Below, piece after piece: positions 50,120 through 58,250 of a stretch of DNA of 64,000 bases. The translations under genes were made by a program, and so were the position numbers. The stretch comes from Streptomyces sp. R33. GTDB lineage: Bacteria > Actinomycetota > Actinomycetes > Streptomycetales > Streptomycetaceae. Numbering within the stretch: the stretch's first letter is position 1; every line of letters starts with the position of its first letter. The DNA is taken from positions 4,538,501 to 4,602,500 of the forward strand of contig NZ_CP165727.1 in assembly GCF_041200175.1 (NCBI RefSeq), read 5' to 3'. The notes beneath the pieces were generated by a model that saw nothing but the letters and a program-made list of their open reading frames with translations, made no database searches and was not told the DNA's origin.

Positions 50120-51393
50120 TTGGTGATCGGCTCCAGGACCTCGCGGCCGCCCAGGTACGGACGGAGCGCCGCCGGCACCCGCACCGAACCGTCGGCCTGC
50201 TGGTGGTTCTCCAGGATGGCGACGATCGTGCGCGGTACGGCGCACAGCGTGCCGTTCAGCGTCGACAGCGGCGCGGTCTTCTTGCCGTCGCGGTAGCGGA
50301 TCGACAGGCGGCGGGCCTGGAAGCCGTTGCAGTTCGAGGCGGAGGTGAGCTCACGGTACTTGCCCTGAGTCGGGATCCACGCCTCGCAGTCGAACTTGCG
50401 CGAGGCGGAGGCACCCAGGTCACCGGTGGCGACGTCGATCACCTGGAAGGGCAACTCCAGGCTGGTCAGCCACTGCTTCTCCCACTCCAGGAGACGCTGG
50501 TGCTCGGCCTCGGCCTCCTCCGGCGCGACGTACGAGAACATCTCGACCTTGTCGAACTGGTGGACGCGGAAGATGCCGCGGGTGTCCTTGCCGTACGTAC
50601 CGGCCTCGCGGCGGAAGCACGGCGAGAAGCCGGCGTACCGCAGCGGCAGCTTGTCGGCGTCGATGATCTCGTCCATGTGGTACGCGGCGAGCGGGACCTC
50701 GGAGGTGCCGACCAGGTAGTAGTCGTCCTTCTCGAGGTGGTACACGTTCTCCGCGGCCTGGCCGAGGAAGCCGGTGCCCTCCATGGCGCGCGGGCGGACC
50801 AGCGCCGGGGTCAGCATCGGGATGAAGCCGGCCTCGGTGGCCTGCGCGATCGCCGCGTTGACGAGGGCGAGCTCCAGCAGGGCGCCGACACCGGTCAGGT
50901 AGTAGAAGCGCGAGCCCGACACCTTGGCGCCACGCTCGACGTCGATGGCCCCCAGCGACTCGCCGAGCTCGAGGTGGTCCTTGGGCTCGAAGCCCTCCGC
51001 GCCGAAGTCGCGGATCGTGCCGTGCGTCTCGAGGACGGTGAAGTCCTCCTCGCCGCCGACCGGGACGTCCTCGTGGACGATGTTGCCGAGCTGCAGCAGC
51101 AGACGCTTGGCGGCCTCGTCGGCCTCGTTCTGCTCTGCCTCGGCGGCCTTGACGTCCGTCTTGAGCTGTTCGGCCTTCTTGAGCAGCTCCGCCCGCTCCT
51201 CCGGGGAGGCCTTGGGGATGAGCTTGCCGAGCGACTTCTGCTCATTGCGCAGTGCGTCGAAACGCATGCCGGACGACCTGCGGCGCTCGTCGGCGGAGAG
51301 CAATGCGTCGACGAGTTCGACGTCCTCTCCACGGGCGCGCTGCGAGGCGCGGACACGGTCAGGGTCTTCACGGAGCAGCCGGAGGTCAATCAC
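50116..51393 (-). CDS. serS: Seryl-tRNA synthetase
   Basis: A 425-residue class II synthetase that charges tRNA-Ser. The N-terminal coiled-coil arm that contacts the tRNA spans about residues 25-105 (rich in Lys/Glu heptads). Motif 2 is AGFSPCFRREAGTYGKDTRGIFRVHQF, and motif 3 is NGTLCAVPRTIVAILEN. The class-typical TSASNCNGFQARRLSIR segment is present. The start ATG 51393 opens MIDLRLLREDPDRVRAS. It is transcribed with the downstream HAD gene. The 526-base upstream spacer carries DnaA boxes. Confidence 0.97.
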   Translation of the reverse strand: MIDLRLLREDPDRVRASQRARGEDVELVDALLSADERRRSSGMRFDALRNEQKSLGKLIPKASPEERAELLKKAEQLKTDVKAAEAEQNEADEAAKRLLLQLGNIVHEDVPVGGEEDFTVLETHGTIRDFGAEGFEPKDHLELGESLGAIDVERGAKVSGSRFYYLTGVGALLELALVNAAIAQATEAGFIPMLTPALVRPRAMEGTGFLGQAAENVYHLEKDDYYLVGTSEVPLAAYHMDEIIDADKLPLRYAGFSPCFRREAGTYGKDTRGIFRVHQFDKVEMFSYVAPEEAEAEHQRLLEWEKQWLTSLELPFQVIDVATGDLGASASRKFDCEAWIPTQGKYRELTSASNCNGFQARRLSIRYRDGKKTAPLSTLNGTLCAVPRTIVAILENHQQADGSVRVPAALRPYLGGREVLEPITK

Positions 51394-51598
51394 CCCTCCA
51401 GGCTACCGGGCTGGGCCTCCTGGGCTCACACCGATATCACGCTGCGTGTCGCTTTGTCCTAATTGCGGAGAATGGAAAACCCTGGCCGGCTGGCTGGAAG
51501 TGGCCCTTGTCGGGCGGGCAATAAAAGCGCCCCATTCCCCGAAAAGGGGCACAAGCGGGGTATCCGGGCGCCCTCTGAGCAGGGCGGGAAGGCCTCCC

Positions 51599-51662
51599 TT
51601 GTCCACAGGAATTGTCCACGGCGGGGACTTTTCCACAGGCTGTGCGCCGGATCTGTGGACAC
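51599..51662. promoter_or_regulatory. DnaA-box cluster, part 1 (four boxes)
   Basis: TTGTCCACA (51599-51607, perfect), TTGTCCACG (51612-51620), TTTTCCACA (51629-51637) and, reversed, TGTGGACAC (51654-51662). They lie in the spacer between serS and pheA. Sequence between 51394 and 51598 shows no ORF or further boxes. Confidence 0.75.
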
Positions 51663-51862
51663 GGAATTAGATCAATCCCCGTCGGCGGGCCGCCGGGACG
51701 AATCAGGGTTCAAACCACCCTCACACACTCATTCGGGTGGGAATGACTCGCTCCAAAGAGTTGATCGGCGATGCGGGGGTGACGCCGTTCACCTCCCGCT
51801 CCCCAGCGCGAAACCTGGGTCCGCCGACCGATTTGTCGACCTTGTCGCGCCTCGATGTCGAC

Positions 51863-51908
51863 TAGTCCACAGGTCCCCATCTCGGCCTGTGGATAACTCT
51901 GTGGACAG
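51863..51908. promoter_or_regulatory. DnaA-box cluster, part 2 (three boxes)
   Basis: TAGTCCACA (51863-51871), TGTGGATAA (51888-51896, reverse of TTATCCACA) and TGTGGACAG (51900-51908). It ends 12 bases from the pheA stop. Together with part 1 it gives seven boxes in 310 bp. Confidence 0.75.
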
Positions 51909-51919
51909 TGGAGGAAGAG

Positions 51920-52855
51920 CTACGCCCGGCCGTCGAGGCAGCGCGTCAGCCAGTCGGAAGCGGCCGTGAAGTCACGGTCCGAGGTGCCGGGCCGCGGAGC
52001 GCGCACGTCACCCTGAGCGACGCCGGCGCGCGGGTAGGAGCCGAGGAAGCGGACCTGGGGGCAGGTGCGCTTGAGCCCCATGAGTGCCTCGCTGACCCTG
52101 CGGTCGGAGATGTGGCCCTCCGCGTCGACGGCGAAGCAGTAGTTGCCAATGCCCGCGCCCGTCGGCCGCGACTGGATCAGCATCAGGTTGACCCCGCGGA
52201 CGGCGAACTCCTGGAGCAGCTCCAGCAGCGCACCGGGGTGGTCGTCGCCGAGCCACAGCACGACGGAAGTCTTGTCTGCACCGGTCGGTGCGGCGGGCCG
52301 GGCGGGCCGCCCGACGAGCACGAACCGGGTCTCGGCGTTCTCCGCGTCGTGGATCTCGGTGACCAAGGGGACGAGCCCGTACGTGGCCGCCGCGAACTCG
52401 CCCGCGAAAGCGGCGTCGAAGCGGCCCTCCTGGACCAGCCGGGCGCCGTCGGCGTTGGAGGCGGCCGACTCCCACACCGCGTCGGGCAGGTTCGCCCGCA
52501 GCCAGTTGCGCACCTGGGGCTGGGCGACCGGGTGCCCGGTGACGGTCTTGACGTCCGACAGCTTGGTCCCGGGCCGCACGAGCAGCGCGAAGGTGATGGG
52601 CAGCAGCACCTCGCGGTAGATCATCAGCGGTTCGCCGGAGGCCAGCTCGTCCAGCGTGGCGGTGACCCCGCCCTCCACCGAGTTCTCGATCGGCACCAGG
52701 GCGGCCGCGGCCTCCCCGTTGCGTACGGCATCCAGGGCGGCCGGGACCGACACCATCGGGACGAGCTCCCGGGTCGCGGCTTCCGGCAGTGTGCGGAGGG
52801 CGGCTTCGGTGAAGGTGCCCTCGGGACCGAGATAGGTGAAGCGGGTGGCCGACAT
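51920..52855 (-). CDS. pheA: Prephenate dehydratase
   Basis: A 311-residue enzyme converting prephenate to phenylpyruvate in phenylalanine synthesis. The catalytic domain (residues 1-185) shows YLGPEGTFTEAAL, PIENSVEGGV and the TRF motif in AENAETRFVLVGR. A C-terminal ACT domain (about 200-280; GALLELLQEFAVRGVNLMLIQSRP) binds Phe for feedback control. It is monofunctional, with no chorismate mutase domain. It lies downstream of dtpA on the same strand, 42 bases apart. Confidence 0.97.
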   Translation of the reverse strand: MSATRFTYLGPEGTFTEAALRTLPEAATRELVPMVSVPAALDAVRNGEAAAALVPIENSVEGGVTATLDELASGEPLMIYREVLLPITFALLVRPGTKLSDVKTVTGHPVAQPQVRNWLRANLPDAVWESAASNADGARLVQEGRFDAAFAGEFAAATYGLVPLVTEIHDAENAETRFVLVGRPARPAAPTGADKTSVVLWLGDDHPGALLELLQEFAVRGVNLMLIQSRPTGAGIGNYCFAVDAEGHISDRRVSEALMGLKRTCPQVRFLGSYPRAGVAQGDVRAPRPGTSDRDFTAASDWLTRCLDGRA

Positions 52856-52897
52856 GTGATCAGCCTAATGCCGGGCCCCCGACCGCCGGGGTGCTGT

Positions 52898-54172
52898 TCA
52901 TCCTTCGAGCAGCCGCTGCCCCACGTACTCACCGTCGCGGGGGGCGGGCGGTACCGCGTACAGCCCGCTGGACTCGTGCCGGATGAACTCCGACAGGGCG
53001 TCGCCGCGGTCGAGCTTGCGCTGGACGGGGACGAAACCGCGCAGCGGATCGGCCTGCCAGCAGATGAAGAGGAGCCCCGCGTCCGGGGTGCCGTCTGCGC
53101 CGATCCCGTCGTGGAAGGAGAAGGGACGCCGGAGCATGGCGGCCCCGCCGTTCTGCTCGGGGGCGGAGATCCGCGCGTGCGCGTTGGACGGGATGACCGG
53201 TTTGCCGTCGGGGCCGATCTTGTCGAGGGCCATCTCGGTGGTCTCCTTGCCGCCGGTGAGGGGGGCGCCGGTGGCCTTCGTACGTCCTATGACCTGCTCC
53301 TGCTGTGCCAGGGACTGCTTGTCCCAGTCGTCGAGGAGCATCCGGATGCGGCGTACGACGGCGTACGAGCCCCCGCCCATCCAGGCGTGCTCGGCGGGCC
53401 CGGGGCCGGTGGCGGGGACGAAGATCCGCTTGTCGAAGTCCGGCTCAGCGGGCTTCGGGTTGCCGGTGCCGTCGATCTGGCCCATGAGATTGCGGGCGGT
53501 CATCGGGGCGGCGGTGGCGCCGGGGGTCCGGTTGAAGCCGTTCATCTGCCAGCGCACGCGGGCGGCGTCCCCCGCCTCCTTCTGCAGGGCGCGCAGGGCG
53601 TGGAAGGCGACGAGCCCGTCGTCGGCGCCGATCTGGACCCACAGGTCGCCGTTGCTGCGCTGGGCGTCGAGCCGGTCGGCGGAGAAGTCGGGCAGCGGGT
53701 CGAGGGCGGTGGGACGGCGGGCGGTGAGCCCGGTGCGCTCGAAGAAGGAATGCCCGAAGCCGAAGGTGACGGTGAGGGAGGACGGTCCGGCATCGAGGGC
53801 GATCCCGGTGTCCGCGGACGAAACCGTCTTGCCCGCCATCAGCAGGCGGGCGGTGTCGGACCAGCGGCGCATCAGGGCGGCGGCCTCCTTGCGCCCGGCG
53901 CCCGGGGCCAGGTCGAAGGCGACGACGTGGCCCTTGGCCTGCAGCGGGGTGGTGATGCCGGCCTGGTGGTCGCCGTGGAACGCGACCTCGGTGGCGCCGA
54001 GGGAGGCAAGGCTCCCGGCCGCTCCGGGAGCGGCGGCCGGGGAGTCGGCGAGTGCGGAGTGCACGAGTGCACCGCCGGTGGCGCCGAGCGCGAGCCCGGC
54101 GGCGCCTGCGGCGCCGACCGTGCCCAGCAGCCGGCGCCGGGAGATCTCGATGTCGGTGTTGCTCTCGGTCAC
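52898..54172 (-). CDS. dtpA: Tat-secreted dye-decolourising haem peroxidase (DtpA/EfeB type)
   Basis: A 424-residue DyP-type peroxidase. The twin-arginine signal is SRRRLLGTVGAAGAAGLALG (about residues 11-30), so it is exported folded with haem. The distal GxxDG motif is GQIDG, and the proximal haem His is in NAHARIS. In S. lividans the homologous DtpA cooperates with copper chaperones to mature the GlxA radical copper oxidase; the same neighbours are present here. GTG 54172 lies 5 bases after the copCD stop, so the pair is co-transcribed. Confidence 0.93.
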   Translation of the reverse strand: MTESNTDIEISRRRLLGTVGAAGAAGLALGATGGALVHSALADSPAAAPGAAGSLASLGATEVAFHGDHQAGITTPLQAKGHVVAFDLAPGAGRKEAAALMRRWSDTARLLMAGKTVSSADTGIALDAGPSSLTVTFGFGHSFFERTGLTARRPTALDPLPDFSADRLDAQRSNGDLWVQIGADDGLVAFHALRALQKEAGDAARVRWQMNGFNRTPGATAAPMTARNLMGQIDGTGNPKPAEPDFDKRIFVPATGPGPAEHAWMGGGSYAVVRRIRMLLDDWDKQSLAQQEQVIGRTKATGAPLTGGKETTEMALDKIGPDGKPVIPSNAHARISAPEQNGGAAMLRRPFSFHDGIGADGTPDAGLLFICWQADPLRGFVPVQRKLDRGDALSEFIRHESSGLYAVPPAPRDGEYVGQRLLEG

Positions 54173-54177
54173 GCTGG

Positions 54178-56154
54178 TCAGCCGATCTTCACGTTCTTCT
54201 GCACGGTCGTCTGGTCGATGTCGGAGGTACGGACGCTCACGTCGATCCGCCATTCCCCGGCGAGCGGAAGCTGGACGCCGGATGCACTCCAGTGTCCGGG
54301 GGCCGCGCGCTCCGGGATGAGCGGCAGGGGGCCGATGTCCTTGGCGGGGAGGGTGAAGGCGACCTTGATCTCGGGGATGTCGAGGGGCTTGCCCTCGGGG
54401 TCGTCGACCCAGACGTGGAGCGAGTTGGCGCCGACCCGGCCCGGGTCGAGCTCCACCCGGACCGATCCCTTGCCGTTCTCGCCGCCGGTGTCGAACGGCA
54501 GCGTGATCTTGATCGCGCGGTTGGGGACTGCGGTGGCCGCGGAGTCGCGGCCGCTCGCCTGCTCGGCGGTCCGGCCGGGTTCGGTGCTGGTCAGGACAGT
54601 GGTCACGGCGAGCAGGACCACGGCGACCCCGGCCTCGGCGAGGACGGAGCGACGCAGCCCCGCCCGGTTCGGATCGGCGTCGCGGACCTGCTTCTCGCGT
54701 GCGTTCTCGCGGGCGGCACGCTGGCGGGCGAGCTGGGCGGCGCGCTTGGGGTCGTCGGGGACCGTGACGGCGGCCGGCTGTGTTTCACGTGAAACATCGC
54801 GCTGCCGACCGACCTTGGCCGGCTTCCCGGCAGGTGCGTCGGTGAGCCGTGCGGTCCACGAGCGGGAGACGTAGGCGATGCCGACCAGGGCGGCAACGAG
54901 CCCGACCTTCAGCAACAGGAGCTGTCCGTAGCTGGTACCGGTGAGGGCCGACCAGCTGCCGACCTGGCGCCAGGACTGGTAGATGCCGGTAACGGTCAGC
55001 ACCAGGACACTGACGAACGCGACCCGGGAGAACCGCTGGACCGCCTCGCGTTCGATCCCGGGGACCTTGTGGAGGGCGACGAGCAGTGCGGTGAGCCCGC
55101 CGAGCCAGGCGGCGACGGCCAGCAGGTGCAGGATGTCGGCGGGCATGGCGATCCCGGGCTGGACGCCGGTCGAGGCGTGCTCGGACAGCGACCAGGTGGC
55201 GGCGATCCCGCCGGCGACGACGGCTCCGCCGATGCCGAGGCCGAAGAGCAGGTCGTTGGCCTCCTTGTCCGCAGCCTGCCCCTTGTCTTTGTCCCCGTTC
55301 TTGCCCTTGCCCTTGCCGATGTCCCCGGTCTCGGCGGTCCTGCGCGCGAAGGCGCCGAACAGCACGGCGATGAACAGCGCGGCGGCGCCGAGAAGCAGCA
55401 GCCGGGAGAGCAGGGAGGCGCCCGGCTTGGTCTCCAGAACGGCCTTGAGGCCGTCGAGGTCCAGCGCGTCGGCGAACCTCCCCGACCCCGTGTACGGGTT
55501 GCGGAGCACCAGCATCGCGAGCGTGGCGGCGGTGAGCGTGACCCAGGCGCGCACGACGAGCTTCTGCAGCGGGCGCTGCGCCGCGCCGCGGCGCCAGCAC
55601 AGCAGGATGAAGGCGGCCCCGCCGACGAGGACCGTGAAGCCGGCGTAGGCGGCGTAGCGGGCGATGCCGTACACGATGCCGACGGGTCCGCCGCCCGCCT
55701 GCCCGGTGGGCAGGGCGACGCTGGTCGCCGAGGGGGCGCCGATGGAGAAGGTGAAGGCACCGGAGACGGGGTGGCTGTCGGCGGACACGGCCTGCCAGGC
55801 GACGGTGTACGTACCGTCCGGCAGCCCCGAGTGCAGTGCGGTGCCGTAGCGGATGGTGGATCCGCTGCACATGTCGCGCAGTTCGCCGGTGTCCACCCGC
55901 CTGCCCTGCGGGTCCATGACGCGGATCGAGTCGTCGCCCATGGCGACCTGCTCCGAGAAGGACAGGGTGACCTGGGCGGGTGCCGTGGCGACCACCGCCC
56001 CTTCCTTGGGGTCGCTCGCGGTGAGTGCGGCGTGTGCCGTGGCCGGGCCGGCCGCGGTGAACAGGGCTGCCAGCAGGGCTGCGAGGACCAGCGCGAGCCG
56101 CGGCAGGAGTGCCGCGGCCCGGACGCGGGCCGGGGAGGGGGCGATGGCCGTCAT
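54178..56154 (-). CDS. CopC/CopD copper-resistance fusion membrane protein
   Basis: A 658-residue protein: a signal peptide ending near ATA-HAALTASDP (His as the first mature residue, a CopC copper ligand), a CopC-like beta domain to about residue 140, a CopD membrane domain of about eight helices (150-435), a basic cytoplasmic linker, one more helix near 500 and a C-terminal extracytoplasmic YtkA-like domain (about 530-655). It imports or handles copper across the membrane. The linker contains codons supplied by a parS site (VSRET). It is 22 bases from ecuC. Confidence 0.9.
   Translation of the reverse strand: MTAIAPSPARVRAAALLPRLALVLAALLAALFTAAGPATAHAALTASDPKEGAVVATAPAQVTLSFSEQVAMGDDSIRVMDPQGRRVDTGELRDMCSGSTIRYGTALHSGLPDGTYTVAWQAVSADSHPVSGAFTFSIGAPSATSVALPTGQAGGGPVGIVYGIARYAAYAGFTVLVGGAAFILLCWRRGAAQRPLQKLVVRAWVTLTAATLAMLVLRNPYTGSGRFADALDLDGLKAVLETKPGASLLSRLLLLGAAALFIAVLFGAFARRTAETGDIGKGKGKNGDKDKGQAADKEANDLLFGLGIGGAVVAGGIAATWSLSEHASTGVQPGIAMPADILHLLAVAAWLGGLTALLVALHKVPGIEREAVQRFSRVAFVSVLVLTVTGIYQSWRQVGSWSALTGTSYGQLLLLKVGLVAALVGIAYVSRSWTARLTDAPAGKPAKVGRQRDVSRETQPAAVTVPDDPKRAAQLARQRAARENAREKQVRDADPNRAGLRRSVLAEAGVAVVLLAVTTVLTSTEPGRTAEQASGRDSAATAVPNRAIKITLPFDTGGENGKGSVRVELDPGRVGANSLHVWVDDPEGKPLDIPEIKVAFTLPAKDIGPLPLIPERAAPGHWSASGVQLPLAGEWRIDVSVRTSDIDQTTVQKNVKIG
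54782..54795. other. parS: parS site inside the copCD coding sequence
   Basis: Perfect GTTTCACGTGAAAC in the middle of the gene. Read on the coding strand it gives VSRET in the loop between the membrane domain and the last helix. Confidence 0.95.
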
Positions 56155-56176
56155 GGCGTGTCAGTACCTCGGTCCG

Positions 56177-56674
56177 TCAGTGGGCGCTGGTGTTCTGGGC
56201 GTTGTACGTCCGTTCCTTCACGTCCAGCTCGACCTTGACCGGGTCGGCCTTTTCGAAGCGCAGCTCGACGGTGACCTTGTCACCTACCTTCGGCGTGTTC
56301 TTCAGCCCCATGAACATGACGTGGTTGCCGCCGCGCTCCAGCTTCAGCTCGCCGTTGGCCGGCACGTCCATGGCCGCGACCTGCTGCATCTTCTGGTCCT
56401 TGGTCTCGTGGATCTGCAGATCGTCCGAGAGCGGGCTGGTGACGGCCGTGAGCTTGTCGGCGGTATTCGAGTCGTTCTTGATGACCATGAACGCGCCGGC
56501 CATCTTGTCGTTCACGGGCTCCGGCATGAAGGCGCCGGTGACCGTCATCTTCGGCTTGTCCGTGCCGGCCTTGGCGGCGGAGGCGGAGTCGGAGTCCGAG
56601 GAGCAGCCGGATATGGCGAGCGCTGCCGTCAGGGAGAGTGCGGCGGCGAGGGTGCGGGTGGTGCGGGCGTTCAC
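56177..56674 (-). CDS. ecuC: PCuAC-family extracytoplasmic copper chaperone lipoprotein (ECuC)
   Basis: A 165-residue lipoprotein with lipobox LAISGC (Cys near residue 21). The PCuAC domain binds Cu(I) by His and Met: HETKDQKM and GNHVMFMGL hold the candidate ligands. In S. lividans ECuC passes copper to Sco. GTG 56674 overlaps the sco stop (GTGA), so the two are translationally coupled. Confidence 0.9.
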   Translation of the reverse strand: MNARTTRTLAAALSLTAALAISGCSSDSDSASAAKAGTDKPKMTVTGAFMPEPVNDKMAGAFMVIKNDSNTADKLTAVTSPLSDDLQIHETKDQKMQQVAAMDVPANGELKLERGGNHVMFMGLKNTPKVGDKVTVELRFEKADPVKVELDVKERTYNAQNTSAH

Positions 56675-57321
56675 GGGTTCTCTCCCTTGATGATCTTCGG
56701 CAGGTCCTTGGTGTAGTCGTCGACGGTGCTGCCTTCGCCGTAGAGGAGGTACCCCTCGTCGGTCTTGGGCGAGAACGCGATGACCTGGGCGCCGTGCATG
56801 GAGACGACGCTGCCGTCGGCCTCCTTCTTGGCGGCCTCGATACCGATGCCGAGCTTGCGCGCGGCGGCCTGGATGGTGGCGAAGTCCCCGGTCAGTCCGG
56901 TGAAGGACGGGTCCTGGGCCTTGAGCCACGCGCCGAGGGAGTCGGGAGTGTCCCGTTCGGGGTCGGTGGTGACGAACACGACCTGGAGCTTGTCCTGGTC
57001 GGCCTTGGGGAGTGCCTTCTTGGCGACGGCGATGTTGCTCATCGTCAGGGGGCACACGTCCGGGCAGTTGGTGTAGCCGAAGTAGATGAGCGTCGGCTTG
57101 CCCTTGGTCTGCTCGCGCAGGTTCCACGGCTTGCCGGTGGTGTCCGTCAGGACCAGCTCCGGCTTGTCGAAGGGGCGGTCGAGGACCGTGGCGGTCCCGG
57201 TCTTGGACTGGCCGGTGATCTGCGTGACCGCGTCGGGCTTGACGGGCTCACCGCCGCAGGCGGTGAGGGTGAGCGCGGCCGCTGCCGCGAGGGCGGCGAC
57301 CGTCACACGTGTGGTGCGCAT
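56671..57321 (-). CDS. sco: Sco1/SenC/PrrC copper chaperone lipoprotein
   Basis: A 216-residue thioredoxin-fold lipoprotein. The lipobox is LTAC near residue 22, the copper-binding CxxxC is in YTNCPDVCPLT, and the later conserved His is in SMHGAQVIAF. Sco loads copper into the CuA site of cytochrome c oxidase and, in Streptomyces, also serves the GlxA/DtpA system. ATG 57321 opens MRTTRV. It is first of the tightly overlapping sco-ecuC pair. Confidence 0.94.
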   Translation of the reverse strand: MRTTRVTVAALAAAAALTLTACGGEPVKPDAVTQITGQSKTGTATVLDRPFDKPELVLTDTTGKPWNLREQTKGKPTLIYFGYTNCPDVCPLTMSNIAVAKKALPKADQDKLQVVFVTTDPERDTPDSLGAWLKAQDPSFTGLTGDFATIQAAARKLGIGIEAAKKEADGSVVSMHGAQVIAFSPKTDEGYLLYGEGSTVDDYTKDLPKIIKGENP

Positions 57322-57437
57322 GGAGAAATGTCCCTGGGATCGGGTGTGTGGTGCGGGCGGCCCGGCCACGAGGGCGGGCAGGCTGCGCGCACGTTCTGGA
57401 GAGGGAGATACGGGATACGGCCTGTGGCCGCGTCAGG

Positions 57438-58142
57438 TCAGGAGGCGCGGCGACGCGAGGCGATACCGAAGGCGACGCCGCCGAGGCCGATGACGATGCC
57501 CGCGATGCCGAGGGCCCGTGCGGTCGTGTCGGAGGCGTGTGCGGCGGCCTCGTCGTGGCCCTTGTCGTCCTCGGCGGCCGCGGCGTTCTTGTCGTCGTGG
57601 TGGCCGTCGGCCGCCTTGGCCGCGGTCAGCTTCAGGACGGGCGCCGGGTTCTGAGGCTCCGCCGCGCCTTCCTTGGGCTCCTCGATCCAGCGGACGATCT
57701 CGTTGTTGTCGTACGTCTGGATCGCCTTGAAGACCATCTGGTCCGCGTTGTCGGGCAGCTTGCCGACGGAGACCGGGAACTGCTGGAACTTGCCGGGCTC
57801 GATCTTGCCGCCGCTCCAGGTCACCTTGGTGACGGCCTCGTTGACCTGCTTGCCGTGGACGGTGAGCGGCTTGTCGAGCTTGCTCTTCTCGACCGTGACG
57901 GTCCAGCCCGGGATGTCCTGCGGCATGACGGACGTCAGCGGCTGGTCCACGGGGAAGTTGACTTCCAGCTGCGTGGTCGAGGCGTTGTCGCGCTCGTTCG
58001 GAACCTTGAAGTTGATCGTCGCGTAGCCGCCCTTGGCGGCCTCTCCGGGCTGCACGCCGACGTGCGCGGAAGCGGTGCCGGACAGGACGAGGACGGTGCC
58101 GGCGGCAAGGGCGGCGGCGAAGGAGACGCGAGAGGTCTTCAT
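57438..58142 (-). CDS. YcnI family copper-binding membrane-anchored protein
   Basis: A 234-residue protein of the YcnI/DUF1775 family: signal peptide ending TASA-HVGV, so the mature N-terminus begins with His, a copper ligand in this family. The beta domain follows (YATINFKVPNERDNAST to about residue 160), then a His/Asp-rich stretch (DGHHDDKNAAAAEDDKGHDEAAAH) and a C-terminal membrane helix with an RRR stop. It is the upstream member of the copper cluster. Confidence 0.92.
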   Translation of the reverse strand: MKTSRVSFAAALAAGTVLVLSGTASAHVGVQPGEAAKGGYATINFKVPNERDNASTTQLEVNFPVDQPLTSVMPQDIPGWTVTVEKSKLDKPLTVHGKQVNEAVTKVTWSGGKIEPGKFQQFPVSVGKLPDNADQMVFKAIQTYDNNEIVRWIEEPKEGAAEPQNPAPVLKLTAAKAADGHHDDKNAAAAEDDKGHDEAAAHASDTTARALGIAGIVIGLGGVAFGIASRRRAS

Positions 58143-58250
58143 GGCAGAAACACTCCACAGGGGCAGTGGTGACGGTGGTTCCGCGCACGGGCGCGCGCGG
58201 GGTCCGCGGCACCTGTGCTTCCGCCGGATGCTCCGGGGAGGGGTGCCGCG

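Noticed and set aside
51700..51722. T-arm-like sequence AGGGTTCAAACCACCC suggesting a tRNA
   Set aside because: No matching acceptor stem, anticodon arm or D arm could be drawn upstream, and the region is in a DnaA-box spacer.
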